Of a stretch of DNA of 64,000 nt, positions 54,219 through 64,000 are shown piece after piece. This DNA is from Cutaneotrichosporon cavernicola (Eukaryota; Basidiomycota; Tremellomycetes; Trichosporonales; Trichosporonaceae), in assembly GCF_030864355.1 (NCBI RefSeq), contig NC_083395.1, forward strand, positions 310,001-374,000. Direction: 5' to 3'. The notes beneath the pieces are model-generated. The model was given only the letters and a program-made list of their open reading frames with translations, was not told where the DNA came from and ran no database searches. Made by a program: the position numbers and the translations under genes. Numbering within the stretch: the stretch's first letter is position 1; each line of letters opens with the position of its first letter.

Positions 54219-54317
54219 CTCACCATAGCTCAGTTGGTAGAGCGTCGGACTGTAATGGTTATCCAGCACGTTAGAGCATCAATCCGCAGGTCCTGTGTTC
54301 GACTCACAGTGGTGAGA
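54219..54317 (+). tRNA. tRNA-Tyr(GUA) with 26-nt intron
   Basis: Acceptor CTCACCA/TGGTGAG, D arm GCTCAGTTGGTAGAGC, anticodon loop CTGTAA-A with a 26-nt intron at 37/38, T arm CTGTG-TTCGACT-CACAG, discriminator A. One mismatch at the base of the anticodon stem. Mature length 73 nt. Confidence 0.9.
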
Positions 54318-55879
54318 GCTTTTTGGGCCTTGAGCAGCTCGTCGGCATTTGCCATGGCCTGCACGACTTGGTTAGGCCTTGCGAGGTTTGGGAAAGGGTC
54401 TGGCGAGAGGGAGTGAAAGTTGGAAGGGCGGTGTGGAGGCCGCTCTCCGCTGTTTGGCGCCTCCCATGCGTACCTCAACAGGTTCTTCGGAAACAGCGTA
54501 TATCAGGAGACGATGAAAGTCCCAACAAGCGTGTGCACCAGCACTGGGCGGCCGGAGGCCAGCCCCAGTCAGCCAGTCATGATTCAGTGTCCACCATCAA
54601 TCCTGGCATCTCCCTCACCCGCATACTGCCCGGCGAAACCGGAACGCATTCCTCGCGCTGGATTTGAACTACCGGACTAGGTTTTAGCGTATTCCTGTCC
54701 AAATTGGGCATCCACTGCTTGCCCTGAGACGATAGATCGAATTCAGCGCAGAGAGGGCCTGACGTTACGTGAAGACGTCAAGTCGGCCTTCAGAACGCGA
54801 TCCAGACCTTGGGGAGTGAGATCCCTGGTTTTGCGCTGTTGATCAGCCATCCGGAGTTGAAGGCGTCTTGGGCGTATCAACATATGCCCGGACTCGAGAG
54901 GCCTCTGCGGGAGACCTCGAGCGGGTTTTATGAGCATGCACTTGGCGGAGCTGAGGATAAGCGTCGGGGCGCGGAGAAGGCCAATCAAGGTAGACAGCCG
55001 AGGTCGGTCAGTCGTAGAGGCGGCATTGTGAACTGCGAGCGCGGCCCAGATGAGAAGCGGACATCCGGTCTTCACGCGATCGGAGGATCTCGTGAGCCAG
55101 TTCCGGCAGCCGTTTCAGGTGGGTTTGGCGTCCTAGGCCCAGACGTGAGGAGGGAGAACATCCAAAGTAAGACTGGTGTGCTCTGGCAATGATCTCTCTC
55201 AATCACGTGACCTACCTCCACCTCCACCTGCCACCACTTCTGTCATCCATGGAAACGGTGAGGACAAGCCCGAAGTACACACGGCAGGCTAGTGCCTATA
55301 CAGTCATCTCTGACGACCAGAGCGCATGTATGCGACAGAAAGGCTTGAGGCTGGATTAGTGCGAGATGTGACGTGATCGTGGCCAGTCTTCGTCCTTCTC
55401 GCGCACCTTTTCAACGTATGGTTCCCTGGCATCAGGTGCCCGCCAGAGAGGAGCATCCACATCTTTGTGTCCGCTTCAAATTACTGATCATCATCGCTGA
55501 CCGCCTGCAGCAAGCGACGTGAGGATGGTCGTGATGGGAAAAGGTGTTGGGTATGAGGACATTGCGAGGCCCTCGCCGTGCCAATCCTCAAGACAGGGGT
55601 TTGCAGTGAGTAGCTTGGGCGAGGGGAGGGAAGTCCTGACCCCCGTGAGGCTTTCTTAGTGGTCCTCCAGCATACTCATGATGGCCACGAGACGGCTTCC
55701 CCTTCGACTATCACTCGCGGCCACCTCCGCTCGGCTTCGGCTTCGGCATCGCCCTTGATCATCCTTCTCGCACTGACAATGCTGAGGGCCCCCTTCGAGT
55801 CCGATCACCAGTTAGTGCATATCATGTAGCCACAGCGGACCCAGTCCCGCCACACTTAACAGATCTTCTCTGCTCCAAG
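54318..55879. other. Intergenic, 1.6 kb
   Basis: No supported gene. A partial tRNA-like T-arm match near 54655 was rejected. Confidence 0.4.
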
Positions 55880-57040
55880 ATGCCTCCCAAGCGCTCGACC
55901 ACTCCTCTCCCTCCCCACGCCCAGGCACCCAAGACCCCTAGGACGCCCCGCGGCAGCCTTGCCTCAGCCGAGACGGTCCCTCCGCCCAAGGACCTCAAGC
56001 GCCACATATCGCCTTGGACGGCCAAGGGCTTCCACAACCCCCGCGATAAGGTGTTCATGGCCGAGGAGCTCGCCAAGCTCGACGCCAACACGCGCCAGCG
56101 CATGTGGGCCCGCTTCCCTGACTTCACCGGGATCAACAGCGACGAGCTCAAGACAGACGTGAAGCGCCTGCACAAACGCCTATGCGAGTGAGTCTATGAT
56201 ACGTGCCGACTGACTGTAGTATCACTATCCAGCTCAAGACGCAGCCCCACGAGCTTGACATGCGTGTGATCCCTCGGGCTGACGAGCGTAACGTTCTCCA
56301 CGCCCTTGCTACCCTCCAGGACCTTTGGACTCTCGCGAAGCGTGGATATTCTGGAAAGGCGGGAAGCGAGCCCCTCGTCCGCGTCGCTGCGGCCAAGAAA
56401 GCAGCCAAGGTCACGCCTCTTCCCGAGGCGCTTGCGGGCACCAAGAAGGCCCTCGGCGAGCTGAACACGTGAGTCATCGATTGGTCCGGTTGACATCCAG
56501 CCTGGCCGCCACAAAGGGCTCCCTTGCTGTTGTGCACCGTGTCATTGACGCCATTATCGCCCTGTACCCGTGGCAGAACAGCACGTGCCTTTTCCGCACG
56601 CCCAAGGACGGCATTCACGAGACGTAAGTAACTCGTCAACTCACACGCTGATATACAGGGAAACACTTCTCTGGCTGGTGCTCTCCGAGACGTGCGCCAC
56701 GGTCGGCGACAAGCTCCAGGACGAGGACCGCGAGGCATGGTACGACCTCTGCGGCGCGTGCACTGCCGCCGTGCGCCACATGTGCATCGTCAAGCGCAAG
56801 TACCTCGCCATCGCGTACCTCTGTAAGCTCATGTGGCTACTTTTCACCACATGGAGGCTGACAACAGACACTGCCAACGCTATCAAGGTCTGCGATCAGA
56901 AGGACGAATTCCTCCTCACCCACAAGGGAGACCGCGAGACGGTCGCGGACGAGCTGGAGGAGCTCTCCGAGCGCATGAAGGACGCGGGTCTTGACGACTG
57001 CGCGCACTCGAAGTGCATTACCGGCCACGTCTGCTGCTGA
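55880..57040 (+). CDS. Five-exon helical protein ending in Cys-Cys, unknown function
   Basis: Exons 55880-56187, 56220-56468, 56501-56623, 56659-56822 and 56868-57040 (introns 32, 32, 35 and 45 nt), 338 residues. A Pro/Lys-rich start (MPPKRSTTPLPPHAQ) leads to a helical body (KGFHNPRDKVFMAEELAKLD; ALATLQDLWTLAKRGY; WYDLCGACTAAVRHMCIVKR) and an acidic heptad-like stretch (VADELEELSERMKDAG). The tail is Cys-rich, CAHSKCITGHVCC, and ends in two cysteines like Rab-type prenylation signals. No recognised domain. Intron 4 is a multiple of three, so unspliced transcripts stay open. Confidence 0.75.
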
Positions 57041-58846
57041 GTAAAGGATAGGATTGCTGAGTCAGAGGATGAGTGAAGAGTACGAGTGTTTGTGACGTAT
57101 TGTGTAGTTGAACCCTGTGTAGGCGCCAGCAGCCCCCGGGACACTCACATCGCCGGCTGACCTTCGACTCGACTGTCGCCTATTAGGCAGACGACGCCTT
57201 ATAATGTGTTGAGGACAATCGGAATAAGAACAGGGGGCTATAGTTTCGTGGTGGCTCTTTTAGGGTGTCGAGAAGACGGCGCTTGCCCATGCGATTGAAT
57301 TGGTGTACGCCTGATTCAGTAGGACCGGGTTGTGTTCAGTTGCTGGATCGACTGGCACGGTACCTGGGTGCCTCCCAGAGTTACGGTCGCGAGGGTAAAG
57401 CTTCCATGCTCCCGGTACATACCGTTGCTAGGTGGCGGTATCCAAAGTACTTCTTACGATGCCATGCTGTTTCTTGCAATGCCACCAGATTTGCTCAGTC
57501 CCCAGTCACCAATTGCACAACAATAATGTGGACGCCGGCGGCCGACCGAGCTATTCTGGACTCCATAAGGATAAGGATGCGGCCCTGCCACCGCACGGAG
57601 CCAACAGGCCAAAAGCCAGAGACGCACGGGAATTTATCATTGGCAAGGCAGCCCGTGCAACTGGTCAAGTCCGCAATCCACGGAGCAAGATTTATGCCCC
57701 TTGTCCACGTGACGCCGTGGTACTCATTCTCTCGGCCATGTCTCAGGCTGGCTAGTTGCTCCTCTCTCATTGGCTCGCTTCTGTAAATAGCCTCCCGTCT
57801 ATTCTCTCATGGCGTACATGTTGATGCACTATCCTCTTCCTCTCTGTTAACATTATATCAAGTCGATGCCTTACTGTGCAACGGCAACGGTACTGCTCCG
57901 CAGCGTTGCTCCATGGGTCTGGACACCGCGTGTGCTCGGTTTCATCCAACTAGTACGGCATAGGCTGAATTCAAGGGAGATTGCCGTACATGGCCGTCAG
58001 GAGATGCAGGATGCAAGTGTGAAACTTCTCGAGTATCACGAGAAGCACATTGCGGACAGGCCAGAGCTTTCCGGCTGCTTGTCCCGACCCGCTCGATGGG
58101 CACCGCTTTCTCGGGTTTGGGCGTTCTTTGCGTTCTCGCGCCAGCGCCATGAGGCACCAAGTGGAAAGAAGTGGGAAGCAACATTGGCGTTACACTCCTT
58201 ACCTCACGCGATCGTACGCTCGGTTACGATAACAATCTCTGGCACTGTCGTTGGGCATACATACAGGCACTCCTGCAAACCAGGAATCCCAACCCACACG
58301 AGTGCAGATAGGCCCAGCTGCGTGCTGGCGAAAATAAGCTACTAGGTCACTTTTGAAGCGTGACTAAGCTTGACATTCGGGTGTGGGAACTTGTGCCTCC
58401 AGAGCTTGTTTACACACTGGGGTGTCCAGGAGATCGTCTAGTAACCTCTGCCAGCATACTGGGTAGAGACACTTTCCGCGTTTTCCGACGGCAGGGACCA
58501 GGTACTTGTCAGACACCGGGGCACAGGTCGCGTCGGGTGTGCCTGTGCAATCCTGGAGCTGCCACTGCCATCATCATGTCTCCGAGATGCGACAACCCTG
58601 ATGTACCAACCTCTTCACGAGATTCGACCTGCAGCCATCAAGACCGGCTGCGCTGATTCGCCTGGGATGGCTGGTCTGTGCTCAACTTTAGTTGTGGTTG
58701 GGGCGAACCAGTCCGGTGGTCGCCGAGGGTTCAGCCCTTGGCGCCAGTGAGAAGTACCAGTTTGTACAGCTGCCTAGCTTATAATATCAGGACTTGTTGC
58801 TGGCTGAGAGTCCCTAGCCCAATATCTCTCGATACCCAGACCCAGC
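57041..58846. other. Intergenic, 1.8 kb
   Basis: No supported gene; open frames here lack coding character. A C/T-rich stretch precedes the next ATG. Confidence 0.4.
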
Positions 58847-59663
58847 ATGTCCCTCCCCGACATTGTCACCAACCCCGACGCTGTCCTCGGCGACAAGGTC
58901 GCCTGGCGCTTCAAGCGTGCGCCCAACTACTCCAAGACGCGCAAGTGGTACGAGGAGAGTGAGTCGTCATTTTTACAGCCCTGACCCAAGCCAAGTTACA
59001 CAACCACGAGCCAGGGTCGCTGCCCAACCTCGTCGAGAACCTCGTCAAGAACTGGGAGATTGAGGCGTCCTTCAAGACCAACTTTGACGAGTGGCGCACC
59101 GTCGTCCAGGACAAGTACAAGTTCTACTTCAATGGCGGCGAGGCCAAGACCGGGCCGGAGATGCTCAAGGTCGGGACGTACAACGCCCTCCTCACCGCCA
59201 CTGAGTTTTATGACCCCGAGAAGAACGACTTCACCGCCTCTCACAAGAGCTTTAAGCGCATGATGCCCGTCTTTGCTTGGGAGGTCGTCGAGGTGTACTC
59301 TGGCCCACCCGTTGTTGCCATGAAGTGGCGCCACTGGGGCGAGATGAAGAACGACTATGTCGGGTTCAACGCGTATGTCCAGATTGTTGAGAATAAGCTG
59401 ACAGCAGCGAGGGCAAGAAGGTCCGCGTTAAGGCGCACGGCGGGCTGCTTGACATCGAGGGAATCCTCATCGCCACCGTCAACGACAAGCTGCAGGCTGA
59501 GAAGCTCGAGGTGTGGATGGACCCCAGGGCCATGTGGAACGAGGTGACCAAGACGGGCAACAAGCTCATCATTGAGGACGCTTCGAAGCACTCGGACGGT
59601 GACGAGAATGAAGAGGAGACCCGGTGCCCCATCACGGGTCAGACTGGGGTTGCGCCGCACTAG
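58847..59663 (+). CDS. Pathogen-related protein family (NTF2/SnoaL-like fold)
   Basis: Exons 58847-58958, 58991-59372 and 59408-59663, introns 32 and 35 nt, 249 residues. The product is close in plan to plant 'pathogen-related proteins': DPDAVLGDK-like start (NPDAVLGDKVAWRFKRAPNY), NHEPGSLPNLVENLVKNWE, KYKFYFNGGEAKTGPEMLK, GTYNALLTATEFYD, FAWEVVEVYSGPPVVAMKWR-HWG, and LDIEGILIATVNDKLQAEKL. The conserved core is intact, with an added acidic end and a CPITGQTG tail. The intron-1 acceptor ends AAG rather than CAG. Members are cytosolic, single-domain proteins; the ligand or reaction is not firmly known. Confidence 0.92.
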
Positions 59664-60729
59664 GCGCCAGATATGTCTCTTCCAGTTGGTTTGTACACAA
59701 TATCCATAATCGGGGGACTAGGAGGCATGAATAACTTGAGCGGTAGAAAGGTTAAAAGGAGGTCCGAGCGGAATGGGAGGCAGCCAGGCGACCACAACAG
59801 GCAGGGACGATGATATCTTTACATTCTGTGCCCTCTCTGTGCTTGCCAAGGAGTGAACAAAAGCGAGTGTCTGTGCCACTTCTGTCAAAGGGCCCTTGCG
59901 CAATATATTACCAAGCTGCACCGTTGGTTAAGACTGGACGTGTGGAAGACAAACAGTGTTTACCACCCAGGCCAACAGGGAGCCCACAATCCGCCGCACC
60001 CTATTCGCCAGATTGCCTGCTTCTGTACATAGCCATCATTGCTGCGCATGCACCGTTGCTGGTGGCATACCTGTGCTCGTTGCCGGGGGGAACGTGCGCC
60101 ACGGCATCGAATATCCGTAGGCACCATTGGCGACTGGATCAGGGTTTCCTAGATGTCCTCCTGACAAGCTAACAAGCATGTTTGGGCGCTGTGGGTCTCA
60201 GCCGCTTCTCAGACCTGCGCCACTGGATAAACTGCCCACAATGCTTTCTGAGCTGTGAACCAGCCACGCGGAAGGGCTATCGTCAACCCGTGACACGAGG
60301 GGTGCGGCACGCGATGTGTCAAGTCGAAACCGTTCTCGGGGATGCCACACCCAGATCGTCCGCGATCCGCGTAATGTTCCCCAGTCGGATCGTCAGTCGG
60401 ATAGTCCGTGGCACTGAGACATGTGGCATGGCGTCAGCATCCAGATCTGCAGTTCAAGAGGAGACTTATCAGAAGTGGCAAGTGTCTCACCTGCCAAGTC
60501 TGCGTCCTTCAAGTTCGGAGGATTTCCAGCTTACCAGAAGCATAACACTAGCGTGTCGAAACAACGAGACACCAGAGTGCCTGGACGGGGAGAGTGCCTG
60601 GACGGAGTAACATTCCCCACACCACATGGATCAGGTCGCAGGATATTCGCCACTCCGATGACACGTCACACGTCTGCTTGACGATGCAGCCAAAACCTCT
60701 GGAGGTCTGGAGGTGCTGGGACCAAAAGC
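59664..60729. other. Intergenic, 1.1 kb
   Basis: No supported gene. A 13-bp repeat, gcctggacggggagagtgcctggacgga, lies near 60580-60607. Confidence 0.4.
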
Positions 60730-60843
60730 TTCTCCACCAGGGAGTTGAACCCTGCTCTTTCGCGGTCAGGCCGTTATCCCTGAGGACGTTTCCGGCCGCT
60801 CTCGACTGAGAGGCGAATATACTAACCGATATACTAGTGAAGA
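60730..60843 (-). tRNA. tRNA-Glu(CUC) with 42-nt intron
   Basis: Acceptor TCTTCAC/GTGGAGA (one G-U), anticodon stem TTCGC/GCGAA with loop CTCTCA-C split at 37/38 by a 42-nt intron, T arm CAGGG-TTCAACT-CCCTG. The mature length is 72 nt. The longest tRNA intron in the window. Confidence 0.9.
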
Positions 60844-61081
60844 TGATTGTTCTGAAGTGCGAACTGACTCCCCCCCATGTTTCCGATATTCAAGCGTGTG
60901 CCCACGATGTGACGACTAGGTGATGTGTGGCATGGAAAAGGCCCGCAGATGGTCTTCGGTCGCATGAGAGCGTGAGGTCCAATAGACCTGGAACTCGCGC
61001 CACCTCGAGCGCTTGGGTCACTCTTAATCGGGCGTGGGACAGTGGGAACACGTCTCCTATACATGATCATAAATATCCTTA

Positions 61082-62028
61082 CTACTGAATACAGCACTCC
61101 CAACCGCGATTCGTGTTCCGAACTGTCGGTACGATGTCCACCTTGGCCTCGACGGCGGCGATCCGTTTGCCGAACTCGTTGTACTCCTCGCGCATCTTGT
61201 CGAGCTGGGCACGTAGCTCAGTATTCTCCCTTTTCTGAGCCTTCTCCTGCTGGCGAACGGTGGCCTTGAGAGCAGTCTCACCGACCTCGGCCGTATTCTT
61301 GACGGAATCAAGACGCACCTTCTCCTTGACGGTTTCCTCACGGAGGCTGTCGAGCTCGGCACGCAGCTCGGCACGCAGCTCGGTGTGCAGCTTGGTGAGC
61401 AATTTGGTGCGCAACTCTGCCGTCTCATCTTTCAGCCCCGCAGTCTCCTTTTGGAGCTCGGCCGTCTGTCTTTCCAGTTTGGCTGTCTCCATCTGTAGCT
61501 GCTCCTGGTAGTGGACACACGCCATGAGGGCGTTCTCGTGAAGTTCCCCTTGGGCCTCGAGTTGGTCCTTGAGCGCGTTCAAGCCCTCCTTGGAAAGGAC
61601 CATCTTGTCTTCCACAAGGTTGACGTCCATTGTCTGCTTTTTGGCCTTTTCCGACAGTCGGTAGATCTCCACGCTGATGGTATTGACCATCGCACTGATG
61701 GTGACAACGTGGGTGTTTAGGTTCTTGAGGTCCTCGGAGATTTTGGTCGGATCAGGGGGGCGAGGGATGAATCTCGGCAGGTACTCTGAGAAAGTCGGCA
61801 TGCTGCTCTGGACTGGACCCCTGGTTTGGAAGAAAAACATCTGATCGTCGTCGTCGGTGATGCTCGCAGTGCTGGCCGAGCTGGGACGACTAGCTTCTTC
61901 GGAGATCCGAGGCAGCGTTTCGCCTGGCTGGGTCGTCGAGGATGCCGAGCGGGCACCGGCTACGCGTTAACTGGTCTAGACTCGAGAACGGCCCAGAGAC
62001 ACGTACAGTTTGTGCCGGAAGACATCAT
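61082..62028 (-). CDS. Coiled-coil protein with C-terminal CaaX-type motif
   Basis: Exons 62028-62007 and 61959-61082, intron 47 nt (GTACGT...TTAACGCGTAG), 299 residues. The tiny first exon encodes MMSSGTN. The joined N-terminus (GARSASSTTQPGETLPRISE, then STASITDDDDQMFFFQ) is Ser-rich and acidic. From about residue 75 the protein is almost continuous coiled coil with repeated ELRAELRAEL and ETAxLxxxTAEL heptads. It ends RGWECCIQ, so the last four residues, CCIQ, read as a CaaX box; a C-terminal Gln favours farnesylation in known enzymes. Membrane attachment by a lipid is therefore inferred. The coiled-coil family is not recognised. Confidence 0.8.
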
Positions 62029-62949
62029 GGAATAGTGGTCGTGAGGTGTGAAGCCGAGAGGTTAGGCGATATATGAAGGGAGGAGGACGTCTATAGGAGG
62101 GGTCGATCAGTACGCACGGGTGGGAAGTCGCAGACAGAAGTGTCTGGGGGAGATTCTCGCCCTCAGCGAAATCACCACTGGCCTATGGTCACACGCATTG
62201 GGGAGAACTAAGCGCTATTTCCCTTGCTTTCCCAGACGATACTTGCAACCGAACTAAATGAGACCCGAACATCACTCGAATAGAGCCCCTCACAGACCTA
62301 GATGCGTGGACGAGCGTCCACGTGTCGTGGAGATGTGGCTAGCCAGACCCAAGACCCACTCGACATTTCCCAGGTTTTCTGGGAATCTGGGAATCTGGCC
62401 ATCAATCTGTCTCTGGCAGGCCGGTAGTGTTCGTCTGGAAGCTGTGTGACGGGGGGGAAGGATACATCGGTTTGGGAACTGCGAAAGCAAGGAAACATGA
62501 AGAAAGCGAGTGGTGCGAGGTTGAAGGGTGGCGGTGGCGAGGCATGCGGGACGTGCGGTCGTCTTCACCACCCAAAATCACTCCCGGAAAGCGCGAGCTG
62601 CACGGACACTAGACGTCGTAGTAAGGTGACAGTAGCGATGTGGGTTTTCCGCCTGGACTAGGCTCAGTCGGGAGGCAGACGCAGATCCATGGGAGTGGTC
62701 ATAGCGTGGTTGCCGCTAAACCAATGGTTAGTTCTCACCCCTGCTGTCCTCATCCACAGCAACATGCTGTGCATTTCACTGACCGTCTGTATCTGTCTAC
62801 TTTTCCCTTCCTGTCTCCTTTTCTCTACCTGTCTACTCTTCTCTACCTGTCCACTCATTCCCACACTACACGAGCTCACACTCGCCCACCTCGCCGCGGC
62901 CGTCCATACTGTTCGTCCCTCGCAACCGCCAGCTCCTCCTCCAGACGCT
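62029..62949. other. Intergenic
   Basis: Upstream of the CaaX coiled-coil gene. A TATA element at 62069. A pyrimidine-rich run with cctgtct(c/a)cttttctctacctgtct repeats at about 62800-62860. No gene on either strand. Confidence 0.4.
62069..62074 (-). promoter_or_regulatory. TATA-like element
   Basis: ATATAT on the minus strand, 41-46 nt before the start codon of the CaaX coiled-coil gene. Confidence 0.4.
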
Positions 62950-63531
62950 TCACGACGCGATCACGCCATCTACCATCCCATCGAGAAGGTGCGTCTCGTC
63001 CTCATCTTGTTGCAGGGTACATTCCGCTTCCTCTGTTCGGTTCACAGCGAGGGACGTGACGGCAGCAGTCACGCGGGAGTCGCACGCCTCTAGGCCGAGC
63101 TGATTATGGGCCGCCTGGACCTTGGCCGGATTGAGACGGTCAGACGTGCGGGAGGCGTCGGTGCAGGCGACTGAGTCACCAGTGAAGTCGTTCTCCATGT
63201 CTCCGTGGTTGGCGATGTTGACCTGGAAGCGTGCGGAGATAAGGCGCCGCGTGTCATGGGGTCGACGGGTGCGATGGTGGTGATGGATATCACCTGGTAT
63301 CAACGCCAGTGAGAAGCAGCCGTTGGTGGCGACAAGAGCCGCGATGAAGTGGGAGCGGGGTCGCTTTCGGCGACTAGCCTTGGCGCCTGCGTCCAAGCAA
63401 TCACTCATCGAGGTGCGAGAGGTTTGGTGGCTCCCTCCAGCGAGGTTACAAGTCGGGAATCGACAGCGGGTTATGGACTTGACCTTGCTCTGCAGACACG
63501 AACCCGGATCGTTCTTGCTGAAGGACCCCAT
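62950..63531 (-). CDS. Tentative ORF, hypothetical protein
   Basis: One open frame of 193 residues from the ATG at 63531 (MGSFSKNDPGSCLQSK). The C-terminal half (ENDFTGDSVACTDASRTSDR to ETHLLDGM) looks more protein-like than the first. Just past the stop, another frame (RDRVVKRLEEELAVARDEQY) also looks coding, so an unresolved intron near the end is likely. No domain, signal peptide or membrane segment. May be a multi-exon gene only partly captured here. Confidence 0.4.
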   Translation of the reverse strand: MGSFSKNDPGSCLQSKVKSITRCRFPTCNLAGGSHQTSRTSMSDCLDAGAKASRRKRPRSHFIAALVATNGCFSLALIPGDIHHHHRTRRPHDTRRLISARFQVNIANHGDMENDFTGDSVACTDASRTSDRLNPAKVQAAHNQLGLEACDSRVTAAVTSLAVNRTEEAECTLQQDEDETHLLDGMVDGVIAS

Positions 63532-64000
63532 GGCGTTTAGTTACGTCCGGCGCCGAGCTCCGTGACAATCCGCATCGGCTCATCGATAACAGCGAGGCTT
63601 GGCTCCGCGCGACTCAAGGAGCCAGAGACAGAACCAAGACGAGGACGCGCGAGCGCAGCTTTCCGTCGCGGTAACTCGGGCAGTACGTGTCAATCTCCCG
63701 GTCGCTCACAACCTTCGCGCACCCTGGCACTAGTACGCCCGTGGACAGTCAGTGCTAGTTTCAAATGCTTGGTCAGCAGCAGTCCAGATCCCGGCAAACG
63801 CAATACGCAGCTGTCGCCGCCGAAACTATTCGCCGTCGGATTAGATAACCGGAGCACGCGTCGTGGGTCGAGGCTGCTTGCTGAGTGGATACCGCAAAGG
63901 ATATCTCCGAGTCGGGGTGTGCCTGCGGCCTAGAAGGTGGCAGATTGCTGGAATACGCGTGCCTGCCCCGCCTGATAGATATCGTTTGAGATGCAGGTTG
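63532..64000. other. Window end, nothing recognised
   Basis: No supported frame, RNA gene or repeat. Confidence 0.4.

Noticed and set aside
54645..54720. tRNA-like sequence (gctggatttgaactaccgg) on the minus strand
   Set aside because: Acceptor strands do not pair and the D arm is missing; perhaps a decayed tRNA.
63562..63933. 123-codon plus-strand open frame at the window end
   Set aside because: Composition looks random and no family or splice context supports it.
1..64000. CRISPR arrays, bacterial operons, ribosome binding sites
   Set aside because: Introns, GPI signals and intron-bearing tRNAs show a eukaryotic nuclear genome; no regularly spaced repeat-spacer array was seen.

Overview
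The window is a stretch of a fungal nuclear genome, most likely a basidiomycete yeast of the Tremellomycetes (Trichosporonales-like). The reasons are GC-rich coding sequence, many spliceosomal introns of only 30-36 nt with a CTGAC/CTAAC branch site a few bases before the CAG, intron-bearing tRNA genes, fungal-type cell-wall and secreted proteins, and large disordered proteins of the kind common in that group. The organism is inferred, not proven. Gene models with introns were assembled by hand from both strands, and exon positions are given in each entry.

Layout. 0-2 kb: two small hydrophilic SMP-like genes around a tRNA-Ser. 2.3-5.6 kb: an F-box-like gene, a remnant of a related gene, a tRNA-Thr and a helical protein of unknown function. 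6.5-8.9 kb: a GPI-type cell-wall protein with an apparent frame break and a membrane-anchored coiled-coil protein. 10.2-12.1 kb: a ten-exon amino-acid/choline-type permease with a 9-nt microexon. 12.3-24.3 kb: a run of secreted or surface proteins (CAP domain, Pro/Thr-rich, Ser/Thr-rich GPI-type, a small secreted protein, an NP-repeat protein, a Cpl1/WSC-like protein) interrupted by a two-module F-box-like gene. 25.2-30.4 kb: an RG-tailed coiled-coil protein, a stand-alone retrotransposon-Gag-like gene with an intron, a tRNA-Ile and a GH28 polygalacturonase. 30.9-40.7 kb: three co-oriented paralogues of an apparently undescribed family that places a Zn2Cys6-spaced cysteine cluster deep inside the protein. 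42.5-46.0 kb: a giant disordered protein. 47.1-53.0 kb: a catalytically degenerate aspartic-protease-like surface protein, a CFEM GPI-type protein and a six-exon disordered protein. 54-64 kb: tRNA-Tyr, a five-exon unknown protein ending in CC, a 'pathogen-related protein' of the NTF2/SnoaL-like fold, tRNA-Glu, a coiled-coil protein with a CaaX-type end, and a weakly supported ORF.

How the genes work together. No single pathway is evident. About ten genes encode secreted or cell-surface proteins (wall, adhesion, plant-polymer degradation, possible heme or sterol binding), which fits a saprophytic or host-associated yeast. The rest are lineage-specific regulatory-looking or structural proteins. 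The most unusual content is the 10-kb tandem family, the two-module F-box-like gene, the domesticated Gag, and several proteins that keep a family fold but have lost catalytic or ligand residues.
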